This document shows positions 8,861 to 17,410 of a stretch of DNA of 64,000 nt, piece after piece (positions within the stretch are counted from its first letter, which is position 1; the number at the start of each line of letters is the position of its first letter). The stretch is from contig NZ_NPKI01000025.1 in the NCBI RefSeq assembly GCF_002284565.1, positions 97,053 through 161,052 on the forward strand. Reading direction: 5' to 3'. This DNA comes from Mesorhizobium mediterraneum. Its GTDB lineage: Bacteria; Pseudomonadota; Alphaproteobacteria; Rhizobiales; Rhizobiaceae. Under the pieces are notes generated by a model. The model did not search any database, was not told the origin of the DNA, and saw only the letters and a program-made list of their open reading frames with translations. The translations under genes and the position numbers were made by a program.

Positions 8861-9739
8861 ATGGAGATGTTTCAGGTCCGCTACGTGCTTGCGGCCGCGA
8901 AAATACTGAATTTCACCAAGGCCGCCACCGATTGCAATGTGTCTCAGCCGGCGCTCACCAAAGCGGTCAAGACGCTCGAGGATGAGCTTGGCGCGCCCTT
9001 GTTCCACCGCGAGGGAAAGCGCGTCCTCCTGAGTGAGTTCGGGCGCTCCATTCTGCCGCATCTTCAGCAGATCATGCAGGAGGCCCACGCAACCAGGACG
9101 CTTGCCGATAATTTTAGGCTACTCAATCAGGTGCCGATCCGCCTCGGCGTGATGTCGACCATCGGCCATGTGAAGCTCGCCCGGTTCCTCGCAAAGTTCC
9201 AGCGCGACTATCATGGCGTCGAGCTTGAAGTTAGCGAAGCGAGCGTTCAGGAACTGAAAAACAGGCTTGAGCATGGCGATCTCGATCTGGCCGTTCTCAA
9301 TCCGCTGGAGGGATTGGGAGCGGCTTTCCGCGTCCATGATCTCTACAGTGAGCGTTACGTCGTCGTATTCGCGCCGGATCACCGGCTTGCGACCCTCGAT
9401 GCAATCAAGTTGGTCGACCTCTCTCAAGAACCCTATGTCGATCGTCTGTCCTGCGAAATGCGGGACCTTGTGATGGGGGTGTGCCGGGAAAGAAACGTTA
9501 GCCTTTATGCCCGCTTTCGTTCCGAGCGCGAGGATTGGGTCCAATCAATGGTGCTGGCGCGGATCGGCTTCGCCTTCATGCCTGAATATTCGGTGACATC
9601 GCCTGAACTTCTGCAGCGCCCGCTGATCGAACCCGCGGTGGCACGCACGGTGTCCCTGGCTAGCGTTCCGGGCCGGCCCTATAGCCCGGCGACGGCGGCA
9701 ATGGTCCGAGCTGCCCAAAGTTTCGATTGGCCAGGCTAG
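8861..9739 (+). CDS. LysR family transcriptional regulator
   Basis: A 292-residue LysR-type regulator. The N-terminal winged HTH is clear (FQVRYVLAAAKILNFTKAA, then VSQPALTKAVKTLEDELG and LFHREGKRVLLSEFG), followed by a periplasmic-binding-like effector domain from about residue 85 (VPIRLGVMSTIGHVKLARFL). ATG 8861 is preceded by GGGAGGG and is preferred over the upstream ATG at 8825, which lies inside the operator region. The gene is divergent from the DUF4242 gene and shares the T-N11-A site with it. The effector is unknown. Confidence 0.92.
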   Translation: MEMFQVRYVLAAAKILNFTKAATDCNVSQPALTKAVKTLEDELGAPLFHREGKRVLLSEFGRSILPHLQQIMQEAHATRTLADNFRLLNQVPIRLGVMSTIGHVKLARFLAKFQRDYHGVELEVSEASVQELKNRLEHGDLDLAVLNPLEGLGAAFRVHDLYSERYVVVFAPDHRLATLDAIKLVDLSQEPYVDRLSCEMRDLVMGVCRERNVSLYARFRSEREDWVQSMVLARIGFAFMPEYSVTSPELLQRPLIEPAVARTVSLASVPGRPYSPATAAMVRAAQSFDWPG

Positions 9740-9892
9740 GCGTTATTGCTGAAGCTTGAGCTGCTGCTGGTTTGAGATGCTTCTCTCTTTCTCCTAAACG
9801 GCTGCAACTTTCTCTTGGTTGGAATCGCACGCGGCCAAGGAACAGCGGAGAAGGCTCGCGATGGCCGGATGGAAATCTGAGGGAGGACAATT

Positions 9893-10702
9893 ATGACCTT
9901 GCCCAGTTACGCAATGAACCAGGCAAGTTTCCCGGAAATGTACGAGCGGTGGCTCGTCGGCCCTCTCTTCCGTCCATGGGCCGAGTTGGCTCTTGACGAG
10001 CTGGAATTGTCTTCGGGCGATCGCGTACTCGATATCGCTTGCGGAACAGGAATAGTGGCGCGCGTTGCAAGAGAGCGGCTCGGTGAAGCCGGATACATCG
10101 TCGGCGTCGACATCAGCCTGGACATGCTTGCCGTGGCGCGGGCTGTAGAACCAGCCATTGACTGGCGTCGGGGCAATGCCGGCGAGCTGCCTCTGCGTAA
10201 CGGTGAGACGTTCGACGTGGTCGTCTGCCAGCAAGGACTGCAGTTCTTTCCCGACAAACCCGCGGCGGCGGCGCAGATGCGTCGCGCGCTGGCGAAGGGT
10301 GGTAGGCTGGCGCTTGCCACGTGGCGCCCGGATGACGAAATCCCGTTCTTTCGCGAACTGCGCCGCGTGGCGGAGCGCCACCTGGGCGCCATCGCCGATC
10401 AACGGTACAGCTTCGGGGAAGCGGCGCCACTTGAGGCGCTGCTGCGAGACGCCGGCTTCCACGAGGTCCGATCAAGGACTATTTCGCGCACCATCCATTT
10501 CGGGGAAGGCGCACCCTTCCTGCATTTGAATACGATGGCGCTGGTCGGGATGAGTTCTTTAGCCAAGGAAATGGACGATCAGGAACGCAAGCGCGTCGTG
10601 GAGGAGATCGTGAGCGAGAGTGCGCCCGTGCTGCAGCCGTACACCAACGGGTCGAAACTAGCCTTCGAGCTCAGCACCAATCTGGCGACAGCCAAAGGGT
10701 AA
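9893..10702 (+). CDS. Class I SAM-dependent methyltransferase (UbiE-like)
   Basis: A 269-residue methyltransferase with SAM motif I VLDIACGTGIVARVA (about residues 43-57), an acidic ribose-binding end of beta-2 (VGVDISLDML), and motif IV-like FDVVVCQQGLQFFPD. The C-terminal part is helical and family-unspecific. It resembles the UbiE/Methyltransf_11 group, but the acceptor substrate cannot be assigned. The gene is monocistronic: about 150 bases separate it from the LysR gene upstream, and the downstream gene is a pseudogene. The start at ATG 9893 is preceded by GGGAGG. Confidence 0.85.
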   Translation: MTLPSYAMNQASFPEMYERWLVGPLFRPWAELALDELELSSGDRVLDIACGTGIVARVARERLGEAGYIVGVDISLDMLAVARAVEPAIDWRRGNAGELPLRNGETFDVVVCQQGLQFFPDKPAAAAQMRRALAKGGRLALATWRPDDEIPFFRELRRVAERHLGAIADQRYSFGEAAPLEALLRDAGFHEVRSRTISRTIHFGEGAPFLHLNTMALVGMSSLAKEMDDQERKRVVEEIVSESAPVLQPYTNGSKLAFELSTNLATAKG

Positions 10703-10927
10703 ATGATCTCTCTTCACAAGCAACGCATTGCCTACGCAACGCTCGGTAAAAATCAACCCATTGTACATTACGAATTATTTCGCCGCACTGCGGCCATTGT
10801 ACCGCCATTATCCATGACTAGCTAGCGGAGGCACTGACCGTTCTTCTTGTCTTTTCGACGTTGACGGCTCAACGTTGGAAATAGATCTTCCCAAAATACC
10901 TGGGACAGACAAGGAACGGAGGAGGAC

Positions 10928-11967
10928 TTGGCGTCACTCCAAAGAACACGTGAATTCTTTGCTTGCGGAGGCGTCATTCTTTCGGGCGTGCGGCCTTTGT
11001 CGAAAAGGATCGCGGGGCTTGGCTTGGCGGCGACACTGGCAGCCATGCCATGGCCGGTCTATTCGGGAGCCTTGGTCAACGGAGCGACCGAAGCCGCGGT
11101 TGCCACTGCTGTTCCGTCCTCCGCTCTGGGTTTCCTCTCGGCCGCGCCCGAGTTCGACATCATCGATCCGGGGACCATATCGACCTCCCGACGCAAGGGA
11201 GAAGGCACCTTGGCCGATGCATTGAAGGGCACCGTCTCCATCCTTTCCAAAGGCGCGGAACAGATCGTCGTAGGCATGTCGGTGCACGAGTTCGGCGAAT
11301 ACAAGGTGTCCCAGTACATTGCCAGCGAGATTCTGCGTGCAGCCAAGGACACCCAATTTCCTGCCGACACCCTTTTCGCGATCGCCGAGAGTTCCTCGAC
11401 CAGACATGGCTCGAGGCCGTGAAGGACTACGGTGCAGAGTTCGGCCTGGGCGATGAAGCGGAACTGATCCGGATCCGCCTCGAGGGCAAGCGCGAACACC
11501 ATTTCGTCGACGACAAGGCCGAAGAAGAGCGCATCCTTCAATTCAGGCGCGATCCCTATCTGTCGGCAGCACTTGCGGCCAAGAACCTTCTTGCGGCCAG
11601 GGAACGCATCGAAGCCCGTCTCGAGAAGGCCATGGACGAACGGGATCTTTACCTCCCCCATTTCCTTGGCACCAACGGCGCAGCAAACCTCCTGTCGAAC
11701 GCCGACGAAACGCCCAATGCCAAAGCCAGCAAAATCTTCCCCGAGGCGGCGCGGTTCAATACCGCGATGTTCAGGGTCAAGGGAGAACAGCTCACCGTCG
11801 GCCAGTTTCACCAGCGCATGCGCTCCTTCTTGGAAGCCCGCATCGGCAAATACAGCGATGTCGAAACCCGCGTGAAAGAGGCTGACCTGTCCTGGACAGC
11901 CGGTATCGAGAATATCGTCTACGATTTGGGCAAACGGCTGGCGATGGTGTCAGGTTTTCAGCACTAG
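10928..11967 (+). pseudogene. Lytic transglycosylase-like gene, frameshifted by a deletion at the active site
   Basis: The 5' part reads from TTG 10928 (preceded by GGAGGA) through a signal-peptide-like start and a helical region up to TLFAIAESS near 11392. The remainder continues in a different frame as FLDQTWLEAVKDYGAEFGL and on to the stop at 11967. SLT-type transglycosylases normally carry E-S-S-F followed by about twenty residues with a T-S-S-A-x-G-L-F-Q-F stretch before D-Q-T-W-L. Here these ends are fused directly, so roughly 60 bases including the substrate-binding loop are missing and the frame is lost. The C-terminal 180 residues are otherwise intact, which suggests a recent lesion. 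Family assignment rests on this motif pair. Confidence 0.65.
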
Positions 11968-12572
11968 GCGTGACCGGCAGCGACGCTGAGATGCGCGAGG
12001 TCGATACCGATCGAAGCGAGAATCCGGTCGTATTTGCGCTCGATGTCGGTATCGAACAGAAGCTCCGCAGTTGCCGGGCAGGTCAGCCAGCCGTTCTCGG
12101 CGATTTCGCTTTCCAGCTGGCCGGCGCCCCAGCCCGAATAGCCGAGCGCCATCAGCGCGTGCCGAGGTCCGCGGCCCGACGAAATGGCGCGCAATATGTC
12201 GACGGTCGCGGTCAGGCAGATCTCGTCGGAGACGGTCAGCGACGATTCCACCCGGTAGTCGCCCGAATGCAGGACGAAGCCGCGGCTGCGGTCGACCGGT
12301 CCGCCGTTGCGCACGACGAAGTCACGGGCCTGCGCGGGCAAGCGGATCGCCTCCTGTTCGTTCATGATGCCGAGCTGGACGAGAAGATCCGGAAACAGCA
12401 TCTGCTGCGTCTGGTTGATGATCAGGCCCATCGCGCCTTCGTCGCTGTGCGCGCAGATGTAGATGACGGAGCGCGTGAAGCGGTCGTCCTTCATGCCGGG
12501 CATGGCAATCAGGAACTGGTCGTCGAGAAAGCCGCGTCCTGCGACCATCTTCTTGTGGCGCAACAAGTCCAT
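11964..12572 (-). CDS. YqgE/AlgH family protein (UPF0301)
   Basis: A 202-residue YqgE/AlgH protein, recognised from GRGFLDDQFLIAMPGMKDDRF near the N terminus, the ICAHSDEGAMGLIINQ segment (about residues 36-51), the central GGPVDRSRGFVLHS, and LMALGYSGWGAGQLESEI. The biochemical role of the family is not settled. ATG 12572 gives the normal family length; the frame runs on to 12686 without family sequence. Its last four bases overlap the end of the transglycosylase pseudogene on the opposite strand. It is divergent from the DsbD-N-like gene. Confidence 0.93.
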   Translation of the reverse strand: MDLLRHKKMVAGRGFLDDQFLIAMPGMKDDRFTRSVIYICAHSDEGAMGLIINQTQQMLFPDLLVQLGIMNEQEAIRLPAQARDFVVRNGGPVDRSRGFVLHSGDYRVESSLTVSDEICLTATVDILRAISSGRGPRHALMALGYSGWGAGQLESEIAENGWLTCPATAELLFDTDIERKYDRILASIGIDLAHLSVAAGHA

Positions 12573-12720
12573 GACAGGCAGCGTAACGCGTTTTGGAAGC
12601 GCCGAAAAGATGTGCCGCGCGCGATTTGGTCTCGGCTTTGCATCTAAGGTCACGCAAATATGATAACAGCGAAGCCATGAAATCATTGCGCAGCCATGAA
12701 CGGACGCTCAAATCACCGCC

Positions 12721-13527
12721 ATGCAAAGCTTGAAAGTCCTGCTGCTCAGCGCCGCTGTTGGATGTGGAACCGGCCTTCCCGCTGCAGCCTCCTCGTCGAT
12801 CTGGTACAACACCGAAGGCGGCAAAGTGCGGCTTGTGACCACCGGCAAGCCCGACGAAGCCGGGCGCATCCATGGCGTCCTCGATATTGCGCTCAAGCCT
12901 GGCTGGAAAACCTACTGGCGCGATCCGGGCGACGCGGGCGTGCCGCCGCAAATCGATGTCTCGGCCAGCACCAACATTGCTAACGCGATTTTTTCGTTTC
13001 CGCCGCCCCAGCGCCACGACGACGGCTACGGCAAATGGGCCGGCTATGACCATCCGGTTTCGCTGCCGGTGACGTTCACGTTGTCGGCGCCGAACGAGCC
13101 GGCCGTCATCGATGCCGATATCTTTCTCGGCATTTGCGAGACGATCTGCATCCCGGTGCAGACGAGGCTGACCGTCGATCCGGGCTCCGATCCGGACAAT
13201 GTCGAAGACGCCGCTTTGGTGAAGGCGGCCCTCGCAACCCTGCCTGCCCCCGCAAGGCCCGATTTCGGCATCAATATGCTACCAGGCGACCACGAGACAC
13301 TGATTGTCGAGGCGAGCTTTCCGGGCAATCCGAAGGCGGCGGATTTCTTCGTCGCGGGTGAGCGGGATTACATGTTCGGCGTGCCGGCTCGCAGCGAAAA
13401 GGACGGCAAGCTGGTGTTTACCGTGCCGATCCTCGACAGGCCGACGACGACGCCGACGGATGGCGGACTTTACTACACGCTGACAACTGCGGTCGGCGCG
13501 GTCGAGGGACAGCTGCCTTTCCCTTGA
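12721..13527 (+). CDS. Periplasmic DsbD N-terminal-like (disulfide corrector) domain protein
   Basis: A 268-residue exported protein with an N-terminal signal peptide (MQSLKVLLLSAAVGCGTG..., cleavage near PAAA-SS). The mature part matches the thiol:disulfide interchange DsbD N-terminal/DsbC (PF11412-type) family: HGVLDIALKPGWKTYWRDPGD, the aromatic YDHPVSLPV, and a CxxxC pair in LGICETICIPVQ (about residues 137-148). It lacks the DsbD membrane domain, so a partner must supply electrons. It precedes a peroxiredoxin gene, suggesting a redox-related neighbourhood, but a strong hairpin separates the two. Confidence 0.85.
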   Translation: MQSLKVLLLSAAVGCGTGLPAAASSSIWYNTEGGKVRLVTTGKPDEAGRIHGVLDIALKPGWKTYWRDPGDAGVPPQIDVSASTNIANAIFSFPPPQRHDDGYGKWAGYDHPVSLPVTFTLSAPNEPAVIDADIFLGICETICIPVQTRLTVDPGSDPDNVEDAALVKAALATLPAPARPDFGINMLPGDHETLIVEASFPGNPKAADFFVAGERDYMFGVPARSEKDGKLVFTVPILDRPTTTPTDGGLYYTLTTAVGAVEGQLPFP

Positions 13528-13531
13528 TCCC

Positions 13532-13567
13532 GAGCAAAGGATGTTCAGGTCGAACATCCTTTTGCTC
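13532..13567 (+). terminator. Strong hairpin after the DsbD-N-like gene
   Basis: Arms GAGCAAAGGATGTTC (13532-13546) and GAACATCCTTTTGCTC (13552-13567) pair almost perfectly around a five-base loop, four bases after the stop codon. There is no clean U-tract after the stem, so it could be a terminator or a 3'-end stabiliser. Confidence 0.6.
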
Positions 13568-13649
13568 CAGGCTCCCCCAAACGGTTGCGGGAAAAGTCTG
13601 AGTTCGTTATCGCAAGGATACTCCCTTTATTTGTCAAATGAGGACCATC

Positions 13650-14150
13650 ATGATGATATCCGTTGGCGACAAGCTGCCCCAAGCGACCTTCAAGACGATG
13701 ACTGCCGACGGGGCAAAACCGATCACGACGGCCGAGATTTTCTCGGGAAAGAAGGTTGTGCTGTTTGCCGTTCCCGGCGCTTTCACGCCGACCTGCAGCA
13801 ACAACCATCTGCCCGGCTATCTGGATAATTTCGATGCCATCCTGGCGCGTGGCGTCGACACCATCGCCGTAGTCGCCGTCAACGATGTTCACGTCATGGG
13901 CGCTTGGGCCCGCTTCAGCGGCGGGGAAGGCAAGATCCTTTACCTTGCCGACGGCAATGGCGACTTCGCCAAGTCGATCGGCCTCGACGCCGACCTCTCC
14001 GGCGGTGGCATGGGACTGCGTTCGAAGCGGTTCTCGATGATCGTCGACGACGGCAAGGTCATCGCGCTCAATGTCGAGACAAAGCCTGGCGTTGATGAAT
14101 CCGGTGCGGCTCACATTCTCGGACAGCTTTCCGTTTTGGCGACAGCATAG
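13650..14150 (+). CDS. Peroxiredoxin, Prx5/AhpE-like
   Basis: A 166-residue thiol peroxidase of the Prx5 group that reduces hydrogen peroxide and alkyl hydroperoxides. The peroxidatic cysteine lies in PGAFTPTCSNNHLPGY (Cys49), with the conserved Arg further on in GMGLRSKRFSM. ATG 13650 (or 13653) gives the family N terminus MISVGDKLP and follows GAGGACC; an in-frame ATG at 13638 is less likely. No second redox domain is fused, so the reductant must be an external thiol system. Confidence 0.95.
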   Translation: MMISVGDKLPQATFKTMTADGAKPITTAEIFSGKKVVLFAVPGAFTPTCSNNHLPGYLDNFDAILARGVDTIAVVAVNDVHVMGAWARFSGGEGKILYLADGNGDFAKSIGLDADLSGGGMGLRSKRFSMIVDDGKVIALNVETKPGVDESGAAHILGQLSVLATA

Positions 14151-14173
14151 GCCGGGAATTGCCGCAGCCGCCT

Positions 14174-14268
14174 TTTAGAACGTCGCGCGTCCAAAGGACG
14201 CTTCAAGACTTTCGAATCGGCCGCATGAAACTTTGCGAAAGCCCATTCCGGTTTTCGGGATCGTGCGC
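14174..14268. repeat. Degenerate copy of the mosaic repeat
   Basis: The order TTAGAACG, CGCGCGTCC, AAAGGACGCT, a GAAAGC/GGTTTTCGGG core and GTGCGC follows the better-preserved copies at 24892-24993 and 45014-45113 block by block. The arms have drifted, so folding is weaker. It separates the peroxiredoxin and DUF2938 genes. Confidence 0.5.
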
Positions 14269-14304
14269 TGGCTCTTCGGGACTGCCTGCTTTTGGGGGAC
14301 CTCA

Positions 14305-14787
14305 ATGATGTTTGACATCTTCTGGCGCGCTGTGGCGATCGGCATCGGCGCCACGGCGCTCATGGACTTCTGGGCGATTTTCCTGAACACGGTGTTTGCT
14401 CAGCCGCGGCCGAACTGGGGGCTGGTCGGTCGCTGGGTCTGGCATCTGAGGGACGGCAAGGTTTTCCACGACGACATCGGCGAGGCAGCACCCTACGCGC
14501 ATGAATCGGCGTTGGGCTGGGCATTCCATTATTTTGTCGGCATCGTCTACGGCATCATCCTTGCCGTTTTGGCGGGCGCAGCGTGGCTGGCGGCGCCGAC
14601 CTTCCTGCCGGCCTTCATCCTCGGCATCGTCACCGTGGGCGCCGGCTGGTTCCTGCTGGCACCCGGCATGGGCGCCGGCTGGGCCGCATCAAAGCGCCCC
14701 AACCCCATGCAGATCCGCGCCCTCAACCTGGTGTCGCATACGGTGTTCGCGCTCGGGCTTTTCGGCACGGCGCTGCTGATCCGCTGA
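14305..14787 (+). CDS. DUF2938 family membrane protein
   Basis: A 160-residue integral membrane protein with about four hydrophobic segments and the DUF2938 hallmarks IGATALMDFWAIF, WVWHLRDGKVFHDDI, HESALGWAFHYFVGIVYG and PGMGAGWAASKRPNP. The function of the family is not known. ATG 14305 after GGGGGACC is preferred; the frame is open upstream into the repeat region but codes for nothing family-like. It is convergent with rnhA, 20 bases away. Confidence 0.85.
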   Translation: MMFDIFWRAVAIGIGATALMDFWAIFLNTVFAQPRPNWGLVGRWVWHLRDGKVFHDDIGEAAPYAHESALGWAFHYFVGIVYGIILAVLAGAAWLAAPTFLPAFILGIVTVGAGWFLLAPGMGAGWAASKRPNPMQIRALNLVSHTVFALGLFGTALLIR

Positions 14788-14807
14788 ATACGGGGGACCA
14801 GACTGGT

Positions 14808-15341
14808 TTAGTAGCTCTGGGTCGAGCGCCCCATTTTCTTGGCTGCCGGCTGCTTGGCTTGGGTGCTTTCCTTGGCCGAAAGGAGCGCGGGCCTGGCCGA
14901 CTTGTTCTTGAACGGCGCCATGCCGAGCCGCGCCAACTCGTCGGCACGCTCGTTCTCCGGATGGCCGGCATGGCCCTTGACCCAGTGCCAGACGACCTGA
15001 TGACGGCTGCGCGCCTCGTCGAGTGCCTGCCACAGTTCGGCATTCTTCACCGGTTGCCTGGCGGCCGTCTTCCAGCCGTTGCGCTTCCAGCCATCGATCC
15101 AGCTGAAAATGCCGTCCTTGACATAGTTGCTGTCGGTATAAAGATCGACGGCGCAGGGTTCTTTTAGCGCATTGAGCGCCGAGATGGCGGCCAAAAGTTC
15201 CATGCGGTTGTTGGTGGTAGCAGCCTCGCCGCCCGACAGTTCTTTCGTGACGCCGTTGAAGCGCAGGACCGCCCCCCAGCCGCCCGGCCCCGGATTGCCC
15301 GAACAGGCACCATCGGTGAAGATTTCAACGCGCTTGGTCAT
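14808..15341 (-). CDS. rnhA: Ribonuclease HI
   Basis: A 177-residue RNase HI that cuts the RNA strand of RNA-DNA hybrids. All catalytic residues are in place: Asp10 (IFTDGACSGNPGPGG), Glu48 (NRMELL), Asp70 (YTDSNYV), His124 (VKGHAG) and Asp134 (ERADELA). Compared with the 155-residue enzyme of E. coli it has a basic, Lys/Ala/Ser-rich C-terminal tail of about 25 residues. The start ATG at 15341 overlaps the thrB stop by four bases (ATGA), as in many rhizobia, so translation is probably coupled. Confidence 0.97.
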   Translation of the reverse strand: MTKRVEIFTDGACSGNPGPGGWGAVLRFNGVTKELSGGEAATTNNRMELLAAISALNALKEPCAVDLYTDSNYVKDGIFSWIDGWKRNGWKTAARQPVKNAELWQALDEARSRHQVVWHWVKGHAGHPENERADELARLGMAPFKNKSARPALLSAKESTQAKQPAAKKMGRSTQSY

Positions 15342-16300
15342 GTCAGTCCGTATTCGGAAGGGGATTTGATCGCCCGGTGGAAGCGCATCCTGCGGATGTA
15401 CTCGGTCGGGTCGCGTTTTATGACCAGCCCGCCGTTGGCAACAGTCAGCCAGTCGTAAAGTCGGGTCAGCATGAAGCGCAGCGCCGAGCCGCGCGCCAGC
15501 ATCGGCAGCGCGGCTTTCTCGTCGCCGCTCAAGGGTCGCACGCTCTGGTAGCCGGCAAGCAGCGCCGTGCCCTTGGTCAGGTTGAAAGAAAAATCTTTCT
15601 CGAAGCACCAGGCGTTGAGGCAGGTGGCGACATCATAGGCGTAGAGATCATTGCAGGCGAAATAGAAGTCGATCAGCCCGGACAGTTTTTCGCCGAGGAA
15701 GAAGACATTGTCCGGGAAAAGATCGGCATGGATGATGCCTTTCGGCAGGCCTTTGGGCCAGTTCCGCTCGAAATCGGCGAAGTCGGCGTCGACTTCCGCC
15801 GCCAATCCCGGCTCGACCTCGTCGGCGCGCGCGTGGGACGCGTTCCACAGCTTACGCCAGCCATCGATGGCAAGGGCGTTCGGGCGGGTCATGGGAAAGT
15901 CCTGACCCGCGAGATGGAGTTGCGCCAGCGCCTTGCCGACCTCACCGCAATGCGCTGCCGTCGGTCGCCGCAGCGACAGGCCTTCGAGGAAGGTGATGAT
16001 GACCGCCGGCCGGCCGGCAAGCGCGCCGATGACGGTGCCGTCGTGCGCGGTGACCGGAAGCGGGCACGAAATGCCTTTTCTCGCGAGATGGCCCATGAGG
16101 CCGAGGAAGAACGGCAGGTCGGCCTTGTCGACGCGCTTTTCGTAGAGCGTCAGGATGTAGGAGCCGCTGGTGGTGTGCAGCAGGAAATTCGAATTCTCGG
16201 TGCCTTCTGCGATGCCCTTGTAGGACAGGAGATCGCCGACCGGGTAGGGCTTCAGGAACGCGCCGAGCTCACTTTCATTGACGTCGGTGTAGACCGCCAT
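15338..16300 (-). CDS. thrB: Homoserine kinase (APH-fold ThrB)
   Basis: A 320-residue homoserine kinase of the aminoglycoside-phosphotransferase-like type used by alphaproteobacteria, unrelated to the GHMP-type ThrB of enterics. It phosphorylates homoserine to feed threonine synthase. Visible are the N-terminal MAVYTDVNESELGAFL, YKGIAEGTENSNF, the kinase loop IIHADLFPDNVFF (about residues 190-202) and GLIDFYFACND. It lies five bases after ispH and overlaps rnhA by four bases, forming an ispH-thrB-rnhA unit. Confidence 0.96.
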   Translation of the reverse strand: MAVYTDVNESELGAFLKPYPVGDLLSYKGIAEGTENSNFLLHTTSGSYILTLYEKRVDKADLPFFLGLMGHLARKGISCPLPVTAHDGTVIGALAGRPAVIITFLEGLSLRRPTAAHCGEVGKALAQLHLAGQDFPMTRPNALAIDGWRKLWNASHARADEVEPGLAAEVDADFADFERNWPKGLPKGIIHADLFPDNVFFLGEKLSGLIDFYFACNDLYAYDVATCLNAWCFEKDFSFNLTKGTALLAGYQSVRPLSGDEKAALPMLARGSALRFMLTRLYDWLTVANGGLVIKRDPTEYIRRMRFHRAIKSPSEYGLT

Positions 16301-16305
16301 GGACC

Positions 16306-17316
16306 TTACGCGGCCCCATTGACGAAGGCCATGTCGGCCGCCGTCAGTTCGACATCGCGCAGGACCCGCATCACCGGAAAATCCTCCGTTTCAGTGGCCG
16401 TCACCGCCAGCTCGATCGTCACATTGAAGCGCTGCCGGAAGGCATCGATGATCTCGTCGACGATGATTTCCGGCGCCGAAGCGCCTGCCGACAGGCCGAG
16501 CGTCGAGATGCCGGCAATGTCAGTCCACGGAATTTCGGAGGCGCGCTGCACGAGGAGTGACATCGAGGCGCCGGCGCGTTCGGCCACTTCGACAAGACGC
16601 CGCGAATTGGAGGAGTTGGGGGCGCCGACGATCAGGAAGAGATCGGCACCAGCGGCGGTCTCCTTGACCGCCTCCTGACGGTTGGTGGTGGCATAGCAGA
16701 TCGATTCCGCGGCCGCCGCATGTAAATCGGGAAAACGATCCTTAAGCACGCGGATGATGCCGGCGGTATCCTCGACCGAGAGCGTCGTCTGGGTGACGAA
16801 ACCGAGTGCCTGCGGGTCGGCGGGCACCAATTTCGCGGCGTCAGCTTCGGTCTCGATCAAGGTGACGGCGCCGTCCGGCAATTGCCCCATCGTGCCGATC
16901 ACTTCGGGATGGCCGGCATGGCCGATCAGAAGCACGTGGCGGCCAAGCCGCTGATGGCGCATCGCCTGCTTGTGGACCTTCGACACCAGCGGGCAGGTGG
17001 CGTCGAGATAGAAGAGGCTACGCGCCTGGGCGTCCGCCGGCACCGACTTCGGCACGCCATGCGCCGAAAAGACGACCGGGCTCTGGCGATGCTCCGCCGG
17101 TATCTCGGAGAGTTCCTCGATAAACACCGCACCCAGGCTTTGCAGCCCCTCGACGACGTAGCGATTGTGCACGATCTCGTGGCGGACATAGACCGGCGCG
17201 CCGTATTTCTTCAGCGCCAGAACGACGATCTGGATGGCGCGGTCGACGCCGGCGCAGAAGCCTCTGGGCTGGCAGAGCCTTATCGTCAGCGGTGGCTTTG
17301 TGGTCGTGTGAAGCAT
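16306..17316 (-). CDS. ispH: 4-hydroxy-3-methylbut-2-enyl diphosphate reductase
   Basis: A 336-residue [4Fe-4S] enzyme of the last MEP-pathway step, producing IPP and DMAPP. The three cluster cysteines are Cys21 (PRGFCAGVDRAI), Cys108 (DATCPLV) and Cys207 (ICYATTNRQ). The conserved histidines (RHEIVHN, FSAHGVP, IGHAGHPE) and the Glu of the TQTTLS region are present. It heads the ispH-thrB-rnhA genes, about 95 bases beyond surf1 on the same strand. The MEP pathway entry enzyme dxs is also in this window (30237-32177). Confidence 0.97.
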   Translation of the reverse strand: MLHTTTKPPLTIRLCQPRGFCAGVDRAIQIVVLALKKYGAPVYVRHEIVHNRYVVEGLQSLGAVFIEELSEIPAEHRQSPVVFSAHGVPKSVPADAQARSLFYLDATCPLVSKVHKQAMRHQRLGRHVLLIGHAGHPEVIGTMGQLPDGAVTLIETEADAAKLVPADPQALGFVTQTTLSVEDTAGIIRVLKDRFPDLHAAAAESICYATTNRQEAVKETAAGADLFLIVGAPNSSNSRRLVEVAERAGASMSLLVQRASEIPWTDIAGISTLGLSAGASAPEIIVDEIIDAFRQRFNVTIELAVTATETEDFPVMRVLRDVELTAADMAFVNGAA

Positions 17317-17410
17317 GATTCCCGGCCGGTTGGTCGTATCGTGAACCCAGGTGAACTCAAGGCGCGAAATGAGGTGCGCACCCCTGCCCTGTCAAGGGCG
17401 CCAGCGGCGA

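Noticed and set aside
7348..11967. A possible novel gene system made of MpaB-like, DUF4242, LysR and methyltransferase genes
   Set aside because: The genes are separately transcribed, only DUF4242 and LysR share a control region, and nothing in the sequence ties the others together.
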